The translations under genes and the position numbers were made by a program. Positions 22,443-30,532 of a stretch of DNA of 30,532 nucleotides are shown here, in pieces; the first letter of the stretch is position 1; every line of letters begins with the position of its first letter. Source of the DNA: an uncultured beta proteobacterium (GTDB taxonomy: Bacteria; Pseudomonadota; Gammaproteobacteria; Burkholderiales; Burkholderiaceae_C); the NCBI GenBank assembly GCA_903870955.1, contig CAIQEX010000009.1, positions 1-30,532 on the forward strand, given 5' to 3'. The notes beneath the pieces were generated by a model. The model was not told the DNA's origin. It saw only the letters and a program-made list of their open reading frames with translations, and ran no database searches.

Positions 22443-23420
22443 ATGAAATACACAACGAAATGGATTGCCGTCACCGGCTTGATGGCACTGTCCCAATGGG
22501 CTTCTGCCTTGCAGGTTCCGGGTCCGGTGGTCGATACCGACTGGCTGACCCAAAATATGGCTGAAGTCACCGTGCTGGATATTCGCGGTAACGTGAAATC
22601 CTTCACCGCTATACCCCAATTCGAAGCCGATAAAAAGTCCGGTAAAAAGATGCTGGTGGAGTTCGGTGGACACATTCCTGCTGCCGTGCTGGTGGACCCG
22701 AAAATCATCCGCGTGGAGCGCACGATTGCTGGTCTCAAGGTCAAGTACATGCTGCCCGAGCGTGCAGACTTTGAGAAGATGGCACGTGGCTGGGGTGTGC
22801 AGACCGGCAAGCCTATTGTGATTGTTGCGGCCGGTCAGGATGCCGTAGACCAGAACGATGCTGCACGTCTGTATTGGCAATTTAAAGTTTTTGGTGAAGA
22901 CAACATTGCCATCGTCAACGGCGGAACCACCGGTTGGCTGAATGAAGGGCGTGATGTTGCGTCTACCGCCACTACCGCGGCACCGGGCAACTGGAGCGGC
23001 AAGGCTGAGCGCATGGAATACATGGCTACGTCGGAGGACGTGGAGAAGGCGATTGCTTCCAAGGGGGCGCAGTTGGTGGACGCCCGCAATGCGCAGCAGT
23101 TTCTGGGCTTGAGCAAGCGCGACTATGTGTTTGGTTTTGGCCATATTCCGGGCGCTCAGAATGTGCCTAGCGATCTGCTGGTGACTGAGGGCGATACCCC
23201 CCGCATGTTGGCTGCCGCAACCTATCGCGATATTTTCAAGATGAGCGGTGTGGATCCGCAAGCGCCAACCATTACTTACTGCAATAGTGGCCACCTGGCT
23301 TCGGGCGCCTGGTTTGTGTTGTCTGAAGTGCTGGGCAACAAACAGACCAAGCTGTACGACGGCTCCATGCACGAGTGGACTCTGGAGAAGCGTGCCCTGC
23401 AATCGGTAGCACGCCAGTAA
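22443..23420 (+). CDS. Exported tandem-domain rhodanese (thiosulfate sulfurtransferase)
   Basis: Rhodaneses move sulfane sulfur from thiosulfate or persulfides to acceptors through a cysteine persulfide. The 325-residue product has a signal peptide (residues 1-22, ending ASA), an inactive N-terminal rhodanese domain (about 30-175) and a C-terminal domain with the catalytic Cys280 in TYCNSGHLAS. The conserved DARNAQQFLG and GHIPGAQNVP motifs precede it. The active loop CNSGH differs from the CRKGVT/CGSGVT of well-known enzymes. GGAGAG precedes the ATG at 22443. It ends the sulfur run and is convergent with cbbO, 18 bases away. Confidence 0.92.
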   Translation: MKYTTKWIAVTGLMALSQWASALQVPGPVVDTDWLTQNMAEVTVLDIRGNVKSFTAIPQFEADKKSGKKMLVEFGGHIPAAVLVDPKIIRVERTIAGLKVKYMLPERADFEKMARGWGVQTGKPIVIVAAGQDAVDQNDAARLYWQFKVFGEDNIAIVNGGTTGWLNEGRDVASTATTAAPGNWSGKAERMEYMATSEDVEKAIASKGAQLVDARNAQQFLGLSKRDYVFGFGHIPGAQNVPSDLLVTEGDTPRMLAAATYRDIFKMSGVDPQAPTITYCNSGHLASGAWFVLSEVLGNKQTKLYDGSMHEWTLEKRALQSVARQ

Positions 23421-23438
23421 AAGCTGAATGCGCCGGGC

Positions 23439-25721
23439 TCAGCGGGTCAGGCGCATAAATAGCCGGGGCAACTTTTCGGGCAATGTGGCAATGTGGTCCA
23501 CCACCGAAAAATTGTTACCAAAAATCTCCCGCACATAGCCATCCGCCTGTGCGTCCAGACTGACGCAATACGGGGTGATGCCCTGCGCCGTCAATTCCGT
23601 GACGGCCTGCCGCGCATCGCGCGTTAACAGTTGTTCATCGTGAACGTCCACATCGGAAGGTCTGCCATCCGTCAGCACCAGCAGCAAGCGGATGTCTGCT
23701 TTTTGTGTGGCGAGTGTGTGGGCGGCGTGTCGCATGGCTGCGCCCATGCGCGTTGAATAGCTCGCCTGCATGGCGGCTAGTCGGCTCTTGACCTCATATC
23801 CCCAGTGCTCACCAAAGCCTTTCAGGTGCAGATACCGCACATCATGGCGGGTATTGGAATGAAAGCCCGCAATGGCCAGTGGATCACCGAGTTGTTCTAC
23901 TGTCCAGGCCAGGAGCGAAACCGCCTCTTGACTCAACTCCAGCACGCTTTGTTGTGAGCCTGCAGCTTTGTCATTGAGCGACTCCGACAAATCAAGCAAT
24001 AGTGTGACAGCAATGCTCCGTCCATCGGTGCGGTGGCTCTCCGTGATACGTGATTCGGGTTGGCCGTTGGCTTGCAGGTCAATCAGTGCGCGTACCGCCA
24101 GATCCAGGTCCAGTTCACTGCCATCTTCCTGGTGACGCAAACGCACACGGGCGTGCGGTTTCAGCAGGTCGAGCATGCGCTTGAGTCGCTTGATCAACGT
24201 ACTGTGCTTGGCCAGCAGCTGGTCAATGAAGGCGCTATTGCCGGACGGATGCAAGCTCTCAAAAACGCTCACCCAATCGGGTCGGTAGCTTTGGCTGCTG
24301 TAGTCCCACTCGGGGTAATGGCGTGGCGGCAGCCGCTGCAACTGTTCGGTTGTGGTGGTGGTGCGATGGCTGTCGAAAGTTTCTTCGTCGTCGCTGAGTT
24401 CGTGAAACTTCCAAAGCAAACGGTTGTCGTCGCGGTAGTCCACCACGGTGTCGGTAAACCAGGTGTTGGGTAGTTGGTCGCTTTGGCAACGCGTCTTGGC
24501 CAGATACGCTATGGCTAAGGCGGCCATTTCTTCAGTACCGGACTCTCCGCGGGCCATGTTGGCATGAAAGCGTTCGACAAAACTGATCAGCATCGCGTCG
24601 GTGTAAGCATGCTGTACGGGTGAGGATGCGGGTGTCGATGGCGACGCCTCACCGCACAGCAGCGCATGGGACAGCATGGCAAGCCGGTGGCGCAGGCAGG
24701 AGTGGGTTTTCGGGTTGCAGGCATCGACCTTCGGCGCCGGGTGCAGTGCCACCATGGCGCTCCGCAAACCCGGATAGAGGCGCATGGTGAGCGTGTCTAC
24801 CCGCGCGTCTTCAAAGCACTCGATAGCCAAGCGCTGCGCCGGACTGAAATTGTCGGCATAAATGGCCCGGCTCCAGCGCCGGTGCGCCGCCATGTGGGCC
24901 ATTGCGATGCGGTACCGGTCCAGACCACTGACGCCCTGGCGCGTGCCGTATAGATCGGGCAGGCGCATGCCTTCGTCGTCGTAGTACGGGGGTTGTTCGG
25001 TGGCTTCTGATTGGCCCGTATCCGCCACGGTGGCATAAGGCACCAACGGTAGCGGGTCCTGCCAGAGCGCCAGCAAATACAAATCCAGCTTGCGCAGATG
25101 GTCTACCAGCAAGCTGCCGTGCCGCGCGCGCTGCAGCACCGCACGGCTGTCCGCGGATTGCAGCGAGAAGTACTGTTGCTGTTGATCCGGGTGGTCGTGG
25201 TAGTGGCGTATGCCGTACTCCGCCCAAGTGCGCATGCCGTCGATGGACAGCAGGTGTAATACCTGGGGAGCGTGTTCATAGAAGGCAATCAGACAGGGGC
25301 TGGCATAGGTTTTGTGAATGCCATGGATAGAACCACTGGTCCGCGCTAACAGGTGCAAGCCCAGATCCAGGTATTGCTGCAACATGGCAGCAGTGATCAG
25401 GCGGCGAGACACTGCTGGCAACGATTGCAATAGCGGTGCAATGGCCCGACCATTGGGTGACTTGTTGATGGCATTCACGCTGGTCATGACTGCGACCAGG
25501 GCATCTTCTCCCACCGTGGTGGCGGTCTGCGGCCAGCTTTGCAGAAAAGTAAGCACCGGCTCTGCGCCGCGCCCCAGTTTGCTGAGGGTACGCGCACTGT
25601 CCAGGTAGCTATGCAGGCCGGTTTCCGACAGTATTTGACTGGCCTCTTGCATGCACTCTTCAAAGACTGCTTCGACCTCGGTAAACCGGCAGTCCAGTCG
25701 TTCGCGCCATGCCTGCATCAT
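23439..25721 (-). CDS. cbbO: CbbO, VWA-domain subunit of the RuBisCO activase
   Basis: CbbO binds RuBisCO through a von Willebrand factor A domain and works with the CbbQ AAA+ hexamer to remove inhibitory sugar phosphates from the active site. The 760-residue product is a NorD/CbbO homologue: a long helical N-terminal region, and a C-terminal VWA domain (about 580-760) with the MIDAS motif DLSES in TLLLDLSESLND and LLLVLTDGRPSD downstream. GAGGGG precedes the ATG at 25721; the longer frame to 25787 overlaps cbbQ. It starts 10 bases after cbbQ, in the order cbbM-cbbQ-cbbO. NorD is the alternative by homology, but the RuBisCO context decides. Confidence 0.92.
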   Translation of the reverse strand: MMQAWRERLDCRFTEVEAVFEECMQEASQILSETGLHSYLDSARTLSKLGRGAEPVLTFLQSWPQTATTVGEDALVAVMTSVNAINKSPNGRAIAPLLQSLPAVSRRLITAAMLQQYLDLGLHLLARTSGSIHGIHKTYASPCLIAFYEHAPQVLHLLSIDGMRTWAEYGIRHYHDHPDQQQQYFSLQSADSRAVLQRARHGSLLVDHLRKLDLYLLALWQDPLPLVPYATVADTGQSEATEQPPYYDDEGMRLPDLYGTRQGVSGLDRYRIAMAHMAAHRRWSRAIYADNFSPAQRLAIECFEDARVDTLTMRLYPGLRSAMVALHPAPKVDACNPKTHSCLRHRLAMLSHALLCGEASPSTPASSPVQHAYTDAMLISFVERFHANMARGESGTEEMAALAIAYLAKTRCQSDQLPNTWFTDTVVDYRDDNRLLWKFHELSDDEETFDSHRTTTTTEQLQRLPPRHYPEWDYSSQSYRPDWVSVFESLHPSGNSAFIDQLLAKHSTLIKRLKRMLDLLKPHARVRLRHQEDGSELDLDLAVRALIDLQANGQPESRITESHRTDGRSIAVTLLLDLSESLNDKAAGSQQSVLELSQEAVSLLAWTVEQLGDPLAIAGFHSNTRHDVRYLHLKGFGEHWGYEVKSRLAAMQASYSTRMGAAMRHAAHTLATQKADIRLLLVLTDGRPSDVDVHDEQLLTRDARQAVTELTAQGITPYCVSLDAQADGYVREIFGNNFSVVDHIATLPEKLPRLFMRLTR

Positions 25722-25731
25722 GGCTGACCCC

Positions 25732-26520
25732 TCAAGAGAACACGGCGGTAATGGCGTGGTCCAGCGTGGCGCGAATGTCGGCGTCATCGGTGATGGGGCG
25801 CACCAAAGCCATGCGGCAAGCGTCGTGCGGGTTTACACCGCTGTGCATCAGCGTGGCCGCGTACACCAGGAGGCGCGTGGAGATTCCTTCGTCCAGACCG
25901 TGGCCTTTCAGGCGGCGCGCGCTGGCGGCCACCTGTACCAGCTTGGCCGAGACGGCCTGGTCCAATCCTGTCTCGCGTGCCACGATCGTCGCTTCCAGCG
26001 CGGCTTCGGGATAGTCAAAGTCAAAGGCTACAAAGCGTTGTTTTGTGGACTGCTTCAAATCCTTCATGACGCTTTGGTAGCCGGGGTTGTAGGAAATCAC
26101 CAATTGGAAGTCGGGGTGTGCGTTAACCAACTCCCCGCGCTTGTCCAGTGGCAACTGGCGGCGGTGGTCGGTCAACGCGTGAATCACCACGGTGGTGTCC
26201 TGTCGCGCCTCGACGACTTCATCCAGATAGCAAATGGCGCCGGTACGGGCCGCTGTGGTGAGCGGCCCATCCAGCCAGCGGGTGCCATTGGCCTCCAGCA
26301 AGTAACGGCCCAGCAGGTCGGAGGCGGTCATGTCCTCGTTGCAAGCCACGGTGATGAGTGGCCGGTTCAGCCTCCAGGCCATGTACTCCACAAAGCGTGA
26401 CTTGCCGCAACCCGTGGGCCCCTTGAGCATCACCGGGAACCGTGCAGCGTACGCAGCTTGGTACAGCTCGACCTCGTTGGACTGTGGCTGGTAAAACGGC
26501 TCGGCTTGTGGTTTCGTCAT
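25732..26520 (-). CDS. cbbQ: CbbQ, MoxR-type AAA+ RuBisCO activase
   Basis: CbbQ is the ATPase that powers reactivation of inhibited RuBisCO. The 262-residue product has Walker A GPTGCGKSRF (about 34-43), Walker B ICYLDEVVEA, sensor 1 VISYNPGYQ and an arginine-finger region in STKQRFVAFDF. The ATG at 26520 (MTKPQAEPFYQPQ) gives the usual length; a TTG at 26544 would add eight residues and has no better ribosome-binding site. It begins 26 bases after the cbbM stop and is followed by cbbO after 10 bases. The NorQ homologue of denitrifiers is similar but is excluded by context. Confidence 0.94.
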   Translation of the reverse strand: MTKPQAEPFYQPQSNEVELYQAAYAARFPVMLKGPTGCGKSRFVEYMAWRLNRPLITVACNEDMTASDLLGRYLLEANGTRWLDGPLTTAARTGAICYLDEVVEARQDTTVVIHALTDHRRQLPLDKRGELVNAHPDFQLVISYNPGYQSVMKDLKQSTKQRFVAFDFDYPEAALEATIVARETGLDQAVSAKLVQVAASARRLKGHGLDEGISTRLLVYAATLMHSGVNPHDACRMALVRPITDDADIRATLDHAITAVFS

Positions 26521-26546
26521 GGCAGCGTTGTGGGTGCGCTTCAAGC

Positions 26547-27926
26547 TTAGCGGTGCTTGGCCAACTGTTCGCGCCAGCCCGGGTACAGCTTGTCTGCATC
26601 ACCGGGAAAGGATGCGAAGGCACGGGCAAACTCCTTGTGCTCCTTGGCAAACTCAATCGGGTCTGCGCCGGACTTCCAGCACTCATATGACTGACGCAAT
26701 GAGATCGCGCCGGCCGCGGGTGAGTCGATGTGACCATAAGAGCCACCACCGGATGTATTGATCACGTTGCCATGGCCCAGATTTTCAAAGAAGCCGGGGA
26801 GACGCAGTGCGTTCATGCCACCTGAGATGATGGGCGTGGTGGGCTTCATGCCGTACCACTTCTGGTAGTAAACCGGGCCTTGGCATTCATCGCGTTCGAT
26901 CATGTAGGCGATGATTTTGTCGTCGTTTTCACCTTCCATCTTGCCGAAGCCCATGGTTCCCACGTGGATGCCGGATGCGCCTTGCAGGCGTGACATTTTG
27001 GCCAGCACAAAAGCGGTGTAGCCGCGTTTGGCCGAGGGCGACGTCACCATGCCGTGACCGGCACGGTGGTAATGCAAATATTGGTTGGGGTACTGGCGGC
27101 GGGCGGTGGTGATCATGCCGGGGCCACCCACAAAGCCATCTACCAAAAAGGCCACCTTGTCGGCGTCTGCGCCGAAGGTTTCCAAAATGTAGTCGGCACG
27201 GGCGCACATCTCGTAGTGGTCGTCGGCGGTGATGTTGGCCGAGAACAACTTGGGTTGGCCGGTTTCATCCTGCGCACGTTTCATGGCATCGGCCACCAGT
27301 GGCATCACCTTTTTCAGGGGAGCAAACGTCTGGTTGCCTTGCGGCTCATCGTTTTTGATGAAATCACCACCCAGCCAGAACTGGTAGGCCGCCTGCGCGA
27401 ACGGCTCGGGGCGCAGGCCCAGTTTGGGTTTGATGATGGTGCCGGCTATGTAACCACCGTCTTTCACCGGGCGGCCCAGAATCCGCCACATATCGGAAAT
27501 ATCTTTGGCTGGTCCATCAAACAGCTGGATGGCGCGCTCGGGCATGTAAAAGTCGTGAATCTTGGCATGCTGAATATCGCCCATACCCTGGTTGTTGCCG
27601 ATGACCAGTGTCAGAAAGGACACGATCATCATGCGGCCGTCGGTCATGTTGCGGTCGAACAAATCCAGCGGGTAGGCAATGCGCATGTCTTCGGTGGCTT
27701 CGTCGATGTAGTACACCAACGCATCAACGCCCCGGGTAAAGTCGTCGGTGGTGCTCACCTCCACGTTGGTTCCCGTGGATGACTCGGCAGCAAAATGGGC
27801 GGCGGCCTCCAGGTAACCGTGACCGGATTTGGGCTTCATCTTGTAGGCCACCAGAATGTGCTTGCCTGCTGCGATTAGTTCGCTTTCTTTGAGGCTGAGG
27901 TCTGCGTAACGGTTGCTTTGGTCCAT
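26547..27926 (-). CDS. cbbM: Form II ribulose-bisphosphate carboxylase/oxygenase (CbbM)
   Basis: This enzyme carboxylates ribulose-1,5-bisphosphate in the Calvin cycle. The 459-residue product aligns with Rhodospirillum rubrum form II: Lys166 ([10 protein letters not shown]), the carbamylated Lys191 with Asp193-Glu194 ([14 protein letters not shown]), His287 ([10 protein letters not shown]) and the loop-6 GFGKMEG segment are all present at the expected positions. Form II works best at high CO2 and low O2. The ATG at 27926 has TGGAG upstream; the extra upstream residues of the frame ([12 protein letters not shown]) do not fit the family. It heads cbbM-cbbQ-cbbO. A -10-like TATAGT and a candidate CbbR site lie upstream. 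Confidence 0.98.
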   Translation of the reverse strand: MDQSNRYADLSLKESELIAAGKHILVAYKMKPKSGHGYLEAAAHFAAESSTGTNVEVSTTDDFTRGVDALVYYIDEATEDMRIAYPLDLFDRNMTDGRMMIVSFLTLVIGNNQGMGDIQHAKIHDFYMPERAIQLFDGPAKDISDMWRILGRPVKDGGYIAGTIIKPKLGLRPEPFAQAAYQFWLGGDFIKNDEPQGNQTFAPLKKVMPLVADAMKRAQDETGQPKLFSANITADDHYEMCARADYILETFGADADKVAFLVDGFVGGPGMITTARRQYPNQYLHYHRAGHGMVTSPSAKRGYTAFVLAKMSRLQGASGIHVGTMGFGKMEGENDDKIIAYMIERDECQGPVYYQKWYGMKPTTPIISGGMNALRLPGFFENLGHGNVINTSGGGSYGHIDSPAAGAISLRQSYECWKSGADPIEFAKEHKEFARAFASFPGDADKLYPGWREQLAKHR

Positions 27927-27970
27927 GTGTTTGCTCCAGTGGAATACATGTAATGCGGTCAATGGAGTGG

Positions 27971-27976
27971 ACTATA
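27971..27976 (-). promoter_or_regulatory. Candidate -10 box of the cbbM promoter
   Basis: TATAGT on the minus strand (five of six matches to TATAAT) would start transcription near 27964, leaving a leader of about 38 bases. There is no good -35 hexamer, as expected for an activator-dependent promoter. The candidate CbbR site at 28021-28035 would then be centred near -64. Confidence 0.4.
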
Positions 27977-28020
27977 GGGGTGCAAATACATCATGAAAAT
28001 TCAATTTAAATGTGTATCGA

Positions 28021-28036
28021 ATCAGCTTTTTCTGAT
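28021..28036 (-). promoter_or_regulatory. Candidate CbbR binding site upstream of cbbM
   Basis: The dyad ATCAG-N6-CTGAT spans 28021-28036. Read on the minus strand, TCAGAAAAAGCTGAT matches TTAGATAAAGCTGAT near the cbbR start at 13 of 15 positions. LysR-type activators usually bind a recognition site centred near -65, which fits the predicted cbbM promoter. Confidence 0.5.
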
Positions 28037-28126
28037 GACTTCACACCAAACATTGCAAATAGTTGCGTTGTAACTTATATATTCATGCACACTGGCAGGC
28101 AGATTCAAAAATAGCAGGAGATAAGC

Positions 28127-28621
28127 ATGCTTCGCCCCCTTTTAATTTGCGCATCACTGAGTGCGTCGGTAGGTTTAGCCCAAGCGCAGGACGCTGTGTT
28201 TTCAACCAAGACTCTTACCCCCGAGACGGCGATCACTGCGGCCAGAGCAGCCATGGAATCCTGCAGAAAGCAGGGCTATCAAGTCGCCGTTGCGGTGGTG
28301 GACCGCACAGGCCTTACGCAAGTGCTGTTGCGCGACCGCTTTGCCGGTGCCCACACCCTAGAAGTTGCCACCAACAAGGCCTGGACAGCAGCGAGCTTTC
28401 GTATGTCCAGCATGGCGCTGGGGGTGGAAACGCAAGCTGGAAAACCCATGAGTGGTATCCGCAACCAGCCGCGTGTCATGGCCATCGGTGGAGGCTTGAT
28501 GATTGAAGGCGGCGGCAATATGTTCGGCGCCATCGGGGTTTCTGGGGCGCCCGGTGGCGAAGCCGATGAGGCCTGCGCCAAGGCTGGCATGCTGGCAATT
28601 GCCGATGGGCTGGAGTTTTAA
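28127..28621 (+). CDS. Exported GlcG/HbpS family protein
   Basis: The 164-residue product has a signal peptide (residues 1-20, ending AQA) and a single GlcG/HbpS (DUF336) domain: LTPETAITAARAAMESCRKQG, VAVAVVDRTG, the TNKAWTAASFRM segment and GAIGVSGAPGGEADEACA near the end. HbpS of Streptomyces binds heme and responds to redox stress, while other members have unknown roles. AGGAG precedes the ATG at 28127. It is divergent from cbbM (200 bases) and overlaps the end of the convergent cbbR by four bases, so it sits where cbbR and its target would normally face each other. A role in the cbb system is unknown. Confidence 0.9.
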   Translation: MLRPLLICASLSASVGLAQAQDAVFSTKTLTPETAITAARAAMESCRKQGYQVAVAVVDRTGLTQVLLRDRFAGAHTLEVATNKAWTAASFRMSSMALGVETQAGKPMSGIRNQPRVMAIGGGLMIEGGGNMFGAIGVSGAPGGEADEACAKAGMLAIADGLEF

Positions 28622-29529
28622 CTCCACGAGTCCATCAAAGCACCACCCTGCTCAATCAGAAACTCTTTGAACGAGCGGGCCGCAGGTGACAGCTTTTTCT
28701 GGTTCAGGTGCGTCACATACCAGTGACCCATTTGCGGCATACCCTGAATATCGACCAGCGCGATATGACCGCTGGCCAATTCATGGCGAACGGTGCGCAT
28801 GGACAAAAAGCTCAAGCCCATGCCAGCCATTACCGCTTGCTTGATAGTTTCGTTACTGGGCATTTCCATTTGCACCTTCAGAGGCGTTTTGTGCTCTAAA
28901 AACAGGCGTTCCATAGCGGCGCGTGTGCCTGAGCCTTCTTCGCGCACCACAAACGCATAGTCGGCTAGAACCGAGAAGGGCAGCTTTTTGCGGCGCACCA
29001 GTGCATGGTCAGGCGCGGCCACGATGGCCAGAGGGTTGGTGGCAAAGGCGGTGGCCTCACAGTCCATGTCGGAGGGTGCGCGGCCCATGACGACCAAGTC
29101 GGCTTCGTTTCGCGCCATCATGCCCAGCACGTTTTCCCGGTTGTCGATTTGCAACTGAACGTTGATGCCTTCAAACAGCTTGCCGAACTGCACCAGCAGC
29201 ATGGGGATGAAGTACTTGGCGGTGCTGACTACAGCCAGATCAATGCGCCCCCTTCGCAGCCCCACGTGGTCGGCCATCTGCGCTTCCAGGTCCTTCAACT
29301 GCCCCATAGCCGCGTGGGCATGGTGCAGAAATACTTCGCCCGCCTGTGTCAACCGGATATTGCGACCGAACGGTTCCAGCAACGCCAGGCCGAAGGCTTC
29401 CTCCAGCTGACGGATCTGCATGGACACCGCAGGCTGGGTCACAAACAGGCGCTCTGCCGCCTTGGACACTGACTTCTGTCGTGCCACTTCCAAAAAGGTC
29501 TGTATCTGTTTGAGGGTGTAGGGTCGCAT
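28618..29529 (-). CDS. cbbR: LysR-type regulator, probable CbbR
   Basis: The 303-residue product has an N-terminal LysR winged helix-turn-helix (LKQIQTFLEVARQKSVSKAAERLFVTQPAVSMQIRQLEEAFG) and a periplasmic-binding-like effector domain from about residue 90. CbbR proteins activate cbb operons in response to metabolites such as RuBP or NADPH; the assignment here rests on overall similarity and on neighbours cbbM, cbbQ, cbbO, cbbY and rpe. It starts at 29529 and is divergent from cbbY with 136 bases between starts; a dyad at 29537-29552 next to its own start suggests autoregulation. Unlike the common layout it is not divergent from the RuBisCO gene. Confidence 0.9.
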   Translation of the reverse strand: MRPYTLKQIQTFLEVARQKSVSKAAERLFVTQPAVSMQIRQLEEAFGLALLEPFGRNIRLTQAGEVFLHHAHAAMGQLKDLEAQMADHVGLRRGRIDLAVVSTAKYFIPMLLVQFGKLFEGINVQLQIDNRENVLGMMARNEADLVVMGRAPSDMDCEATAFATNPLAIVAAPDHALVRRKKLPFSVLADYAFVVREEGSGTRAAMERLFLEHKTPLKVQMEMPSNETIKQAVMAGMGLSFLSMRTVRHELASGHIALVDIQGMPQMGHWYVTHLNQKKLSPAARSFKEFLIEQGGALMDSWS

Positions 29530-29536
29530 GTTGGTC

Positions 29537-29559
29537 TTATCGCATTAGATAAAGCTGAT
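29537..29559 (+). promoter_or_regulatory. Candidate CbbR site between cbbR and cbbY
   Basis: A perfect dyad TTATC-N6-GATAA lies at 29537-29552. Overlapping it, TTAGATAAAGCTGAT at 29545-29559 repeats the motif found upstream of cbbM (13 of 15 identical). It lies seven bases before the cbbR start codon, suitable for autorepression and for activation of cbbY. Confidence 0.5.
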
Positions 29560-29665
29560 GTGTGTTTCAAAAAACGTGATTAGAGTTTATGGGTTGAGCC
29601 GATTAAAGTAAATCCGCTGGTACTTATATGGCAGCTCAGACTCCCTCATTCACCTTTACACCGAC

Positions 29666-30382
29666 ATGTTGAAAGCACTGATATTTGACGTTGATGGCAC
29701 TCTGGCAGACACCGAGTCGGCCCACCGTGCTGCATTCAACCAGGCCTTTGCAGAGATCGGCTTGGAATGGCATTGGGATGAGCCGCTCTATACCCGTCTG
29801 CTGCACATTTCCGGCGGCAAGGAGCGCATTGCGCACTACTGGAAGGAAATGCATCCGGATGTCCGCGAGATCGATGGGATGGCCCTGCAGGAAACGGTGA
29901 ACCGCCTGCATGAACTGAAAACAGCGGCCTATAGCGAAGCGGTGCAGGGTGGGGCGGTGCAGTTGCGCCCCGGCGTGCTGAGCCTGATGTCTGAAGCCCA
30001 TGCGCAAGGTCTGCAATTGGCCATTGCCACTACCACCTCGCCTGTCAACATTGCGGCACTCCTGCGCCGTGCGCTGGGTTCAGACTGGCGACTGAACTTT
30101 AGCGCCATCGGGGACGCGTCCACCGCTCCTGTCAAGAAGCCGCACCCACAGGTGTATTTGCAAACGCTGGAAGCCATGCATCTACCGCCTGACGCCTGCA
30201 TTGCCTTCGAAGACTCGTGGAACGGCTTGCAAGCGGCCTGTGCGGCAGGCCTTGCCACTGTGATCACGCCCACGCAGTACACCGCTGACCATGACTTTGC
30301 CAGCGCTATGCGAATCGTGCCTGATTTGACCTTTGTGGACCTGCCGCGCCTGCGTGCCTGGCATGCCGAATTCCTGTGTTGA
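29666..30382 (+). CDS. cbbY: HAD-family phosphatase CbbY
   Basis: CbbY dephosphorylates xylulose-1,5-bisphosphate, a misfire product that inhibits RuBisCO. The 238-residue product has the HAD motif [12 protein letters not shown] with nucleophile Asp8 and acid Asp10, motif II in AIATTTSP, the Lys of motif III in VKKPHPQVY and motif IV in [11 protein letters not shown], plus a helical C1 cap at about 15-90. These match CbbY rather than generic beta-phosphoglucomutase. No clear ribosome-binding site precedes the ATG at 29666, but it begins the HAD motif. The rpe gene starts 8 bases downstream. Confidence 0.93.
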   Translation: MLKALIFDVDGTLADTESAHRAAFNQAFAEIGLEWHWDEPLYTRLLHISGGKERIAHYWKEMHPDVREIDGMALQETVNRLHELKTAAYSEAVQGGAVQLRPGVLSLMSEAHAQGLQLAIATTTSPVNIAALLRRALGSDWRLNFSAIGDASTAPVKKPHPQVYLQTLEAMHLPPDACIAFEDSWNGLQAACAAGLATVITPTQYTADHDFASAMRIVPDLTFVDLPRLRAWHAEFLC

Positions 30383-30390
30383 AAGATCTT

Positions 30391-30532
30391 ATGACCCAGC
30401 CCGACTTTTCACCCGCGCACGTGCGGCTTGCGCCCTCCATCTTGTCCGCAGACTTCGCCCGCCTGGGCGAAGAGGTGCGCGCTATCGAGCATGCTGGCGC
30501 CGATCTGGTGCACTTTGACGTGATGGACAACC
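30391..30532 (+). CDS. rpe: Ribulose-phosphate 3-epimerase (start only, cut by window end)
   Basis: Only the first 47 codons are present. They read [34 protein letters not shown], the N-terminal signature of Rpe, with Ser of the APSILSAD motif and the metal-binding His and Asp of HFDVMD. Rpe interconverts ribulose-5-phosphate and xylulose-5-phosphate in the Calvin and pentose phosphate cycles. GAAAG precedes the ATG at 30391. It follows cbbY by 8 bases, consistent with a cbbY-rpe operon. Confidence 0.95.
   Translation, partial: MTQPDFSPAHVRLAPSILSADFARLGEEVRAIEHAGADLVHFDVMDN

Noticed and set aside
14473..23420. Search for soxXYZAB, sqr, dsrAB or hdr genes within the sulfur cluster
   Set aside because: No gene with the expected motifs is present; only accessory Sox-like proteins are seen.
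1..30532. CRISPR arrays, tRNA or rRNA genes, insertion sequences or attachment sites
   Set aside because: No regularly spaced direct repeats, transposase or integrase frames, or tRNA-like or rRNA-like sequence were noticed while reading the window.

Overview
The window looks like a chromosomal segment of a betaproteobacterium of the Burkholderiales, most likely a Rhodoferax-like member of the Comamonadaceae. The basis is the family-level look of the proteins, the erpA-anmK-M23-tyrS-dtd and ruvA/ruvB neighbourhoods, and the pairing of form II RuBisCO with cbbQ/cbbO. No rRNA or marker search could be run, so the genus is inference. The gene content suggests a facultative chemolithoautotroph that oxidises reduced sulfur and fixes CO2.

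Positions 1-12963 are mostly housekeeping: a membrane coiled-coil protein, a bactofilin, the Fe-S carrier erpA, anmK and an M23 peptidase (cell-wall recycling and remodelling), tyrS and dtd (tRNA charging and D-amino-acid proofreading), a Sel1/SLT lytic transglycosylase, ybeY and ybeZ (rRNA processing), ruvA and ruvB (Holliday junction processing) flanking a secreted alpha-carbonic anhydrase with a very long low-complexity leader, 5-formyl-THF cyclo-ligase, and a glyoxalase-II-like hydrolase.

Positions 12989-14472 are a decaying regulatory patch. An OmpR/PhoB-type response regulator is frameshifted at a 7-A run just before its C-terminal hairpin. A small unrecognised gene overlaps its start. 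Upstream lie remnants of a receiver domain, probably from a lost hybrid histidine kinase.

Positions 14473-23420 form a sulfur-oxidation cluster: an ArsR-type regulator with four cysteines, an exported DsrE-like protein, flavocytochrome c sulfide dehydrogenase (fccA-fccB) followed by a cytochrome c4, a full-length YeeE/YedE transporter, a SoxH-like metallohydrolase with a SoxW-like thioredoxin, a split pair of half-size YeeE/YedE proteins, an 80-residue exported protein with repeated Pro-Cys-Ala-Gly units, an uncharacterised His-rich protein, and an exported tandem rhodanese. Three promoter regions in this cluster share a CTTATAT...TGG motif overlapping or abutting predicted -10 boxes, a plausible operator for the ArsR protein.

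Positions 23439-30532 are the Calvin-cycle region: cbbO, cbbQ and cbbM (form II RuBisCO and its activase) on the minus strand, an exported GlcG/HbpS-like protein, a cbbR-type LysR regulator, cbbY, and the start of rpe. A 15-base motif (13/15 identical) occurs upstream of cbbM and between cbbR and cbbY and is a candidate CbbR site. Electrons from sulfide via FccAB and cytochromes would pay for carbon fixation by CbbM. The least explained parts, and the best candidates for something undescribed, are the Cys-repeat protein and its His-rich neighbour between the sulfur transporter and the rhodanese.
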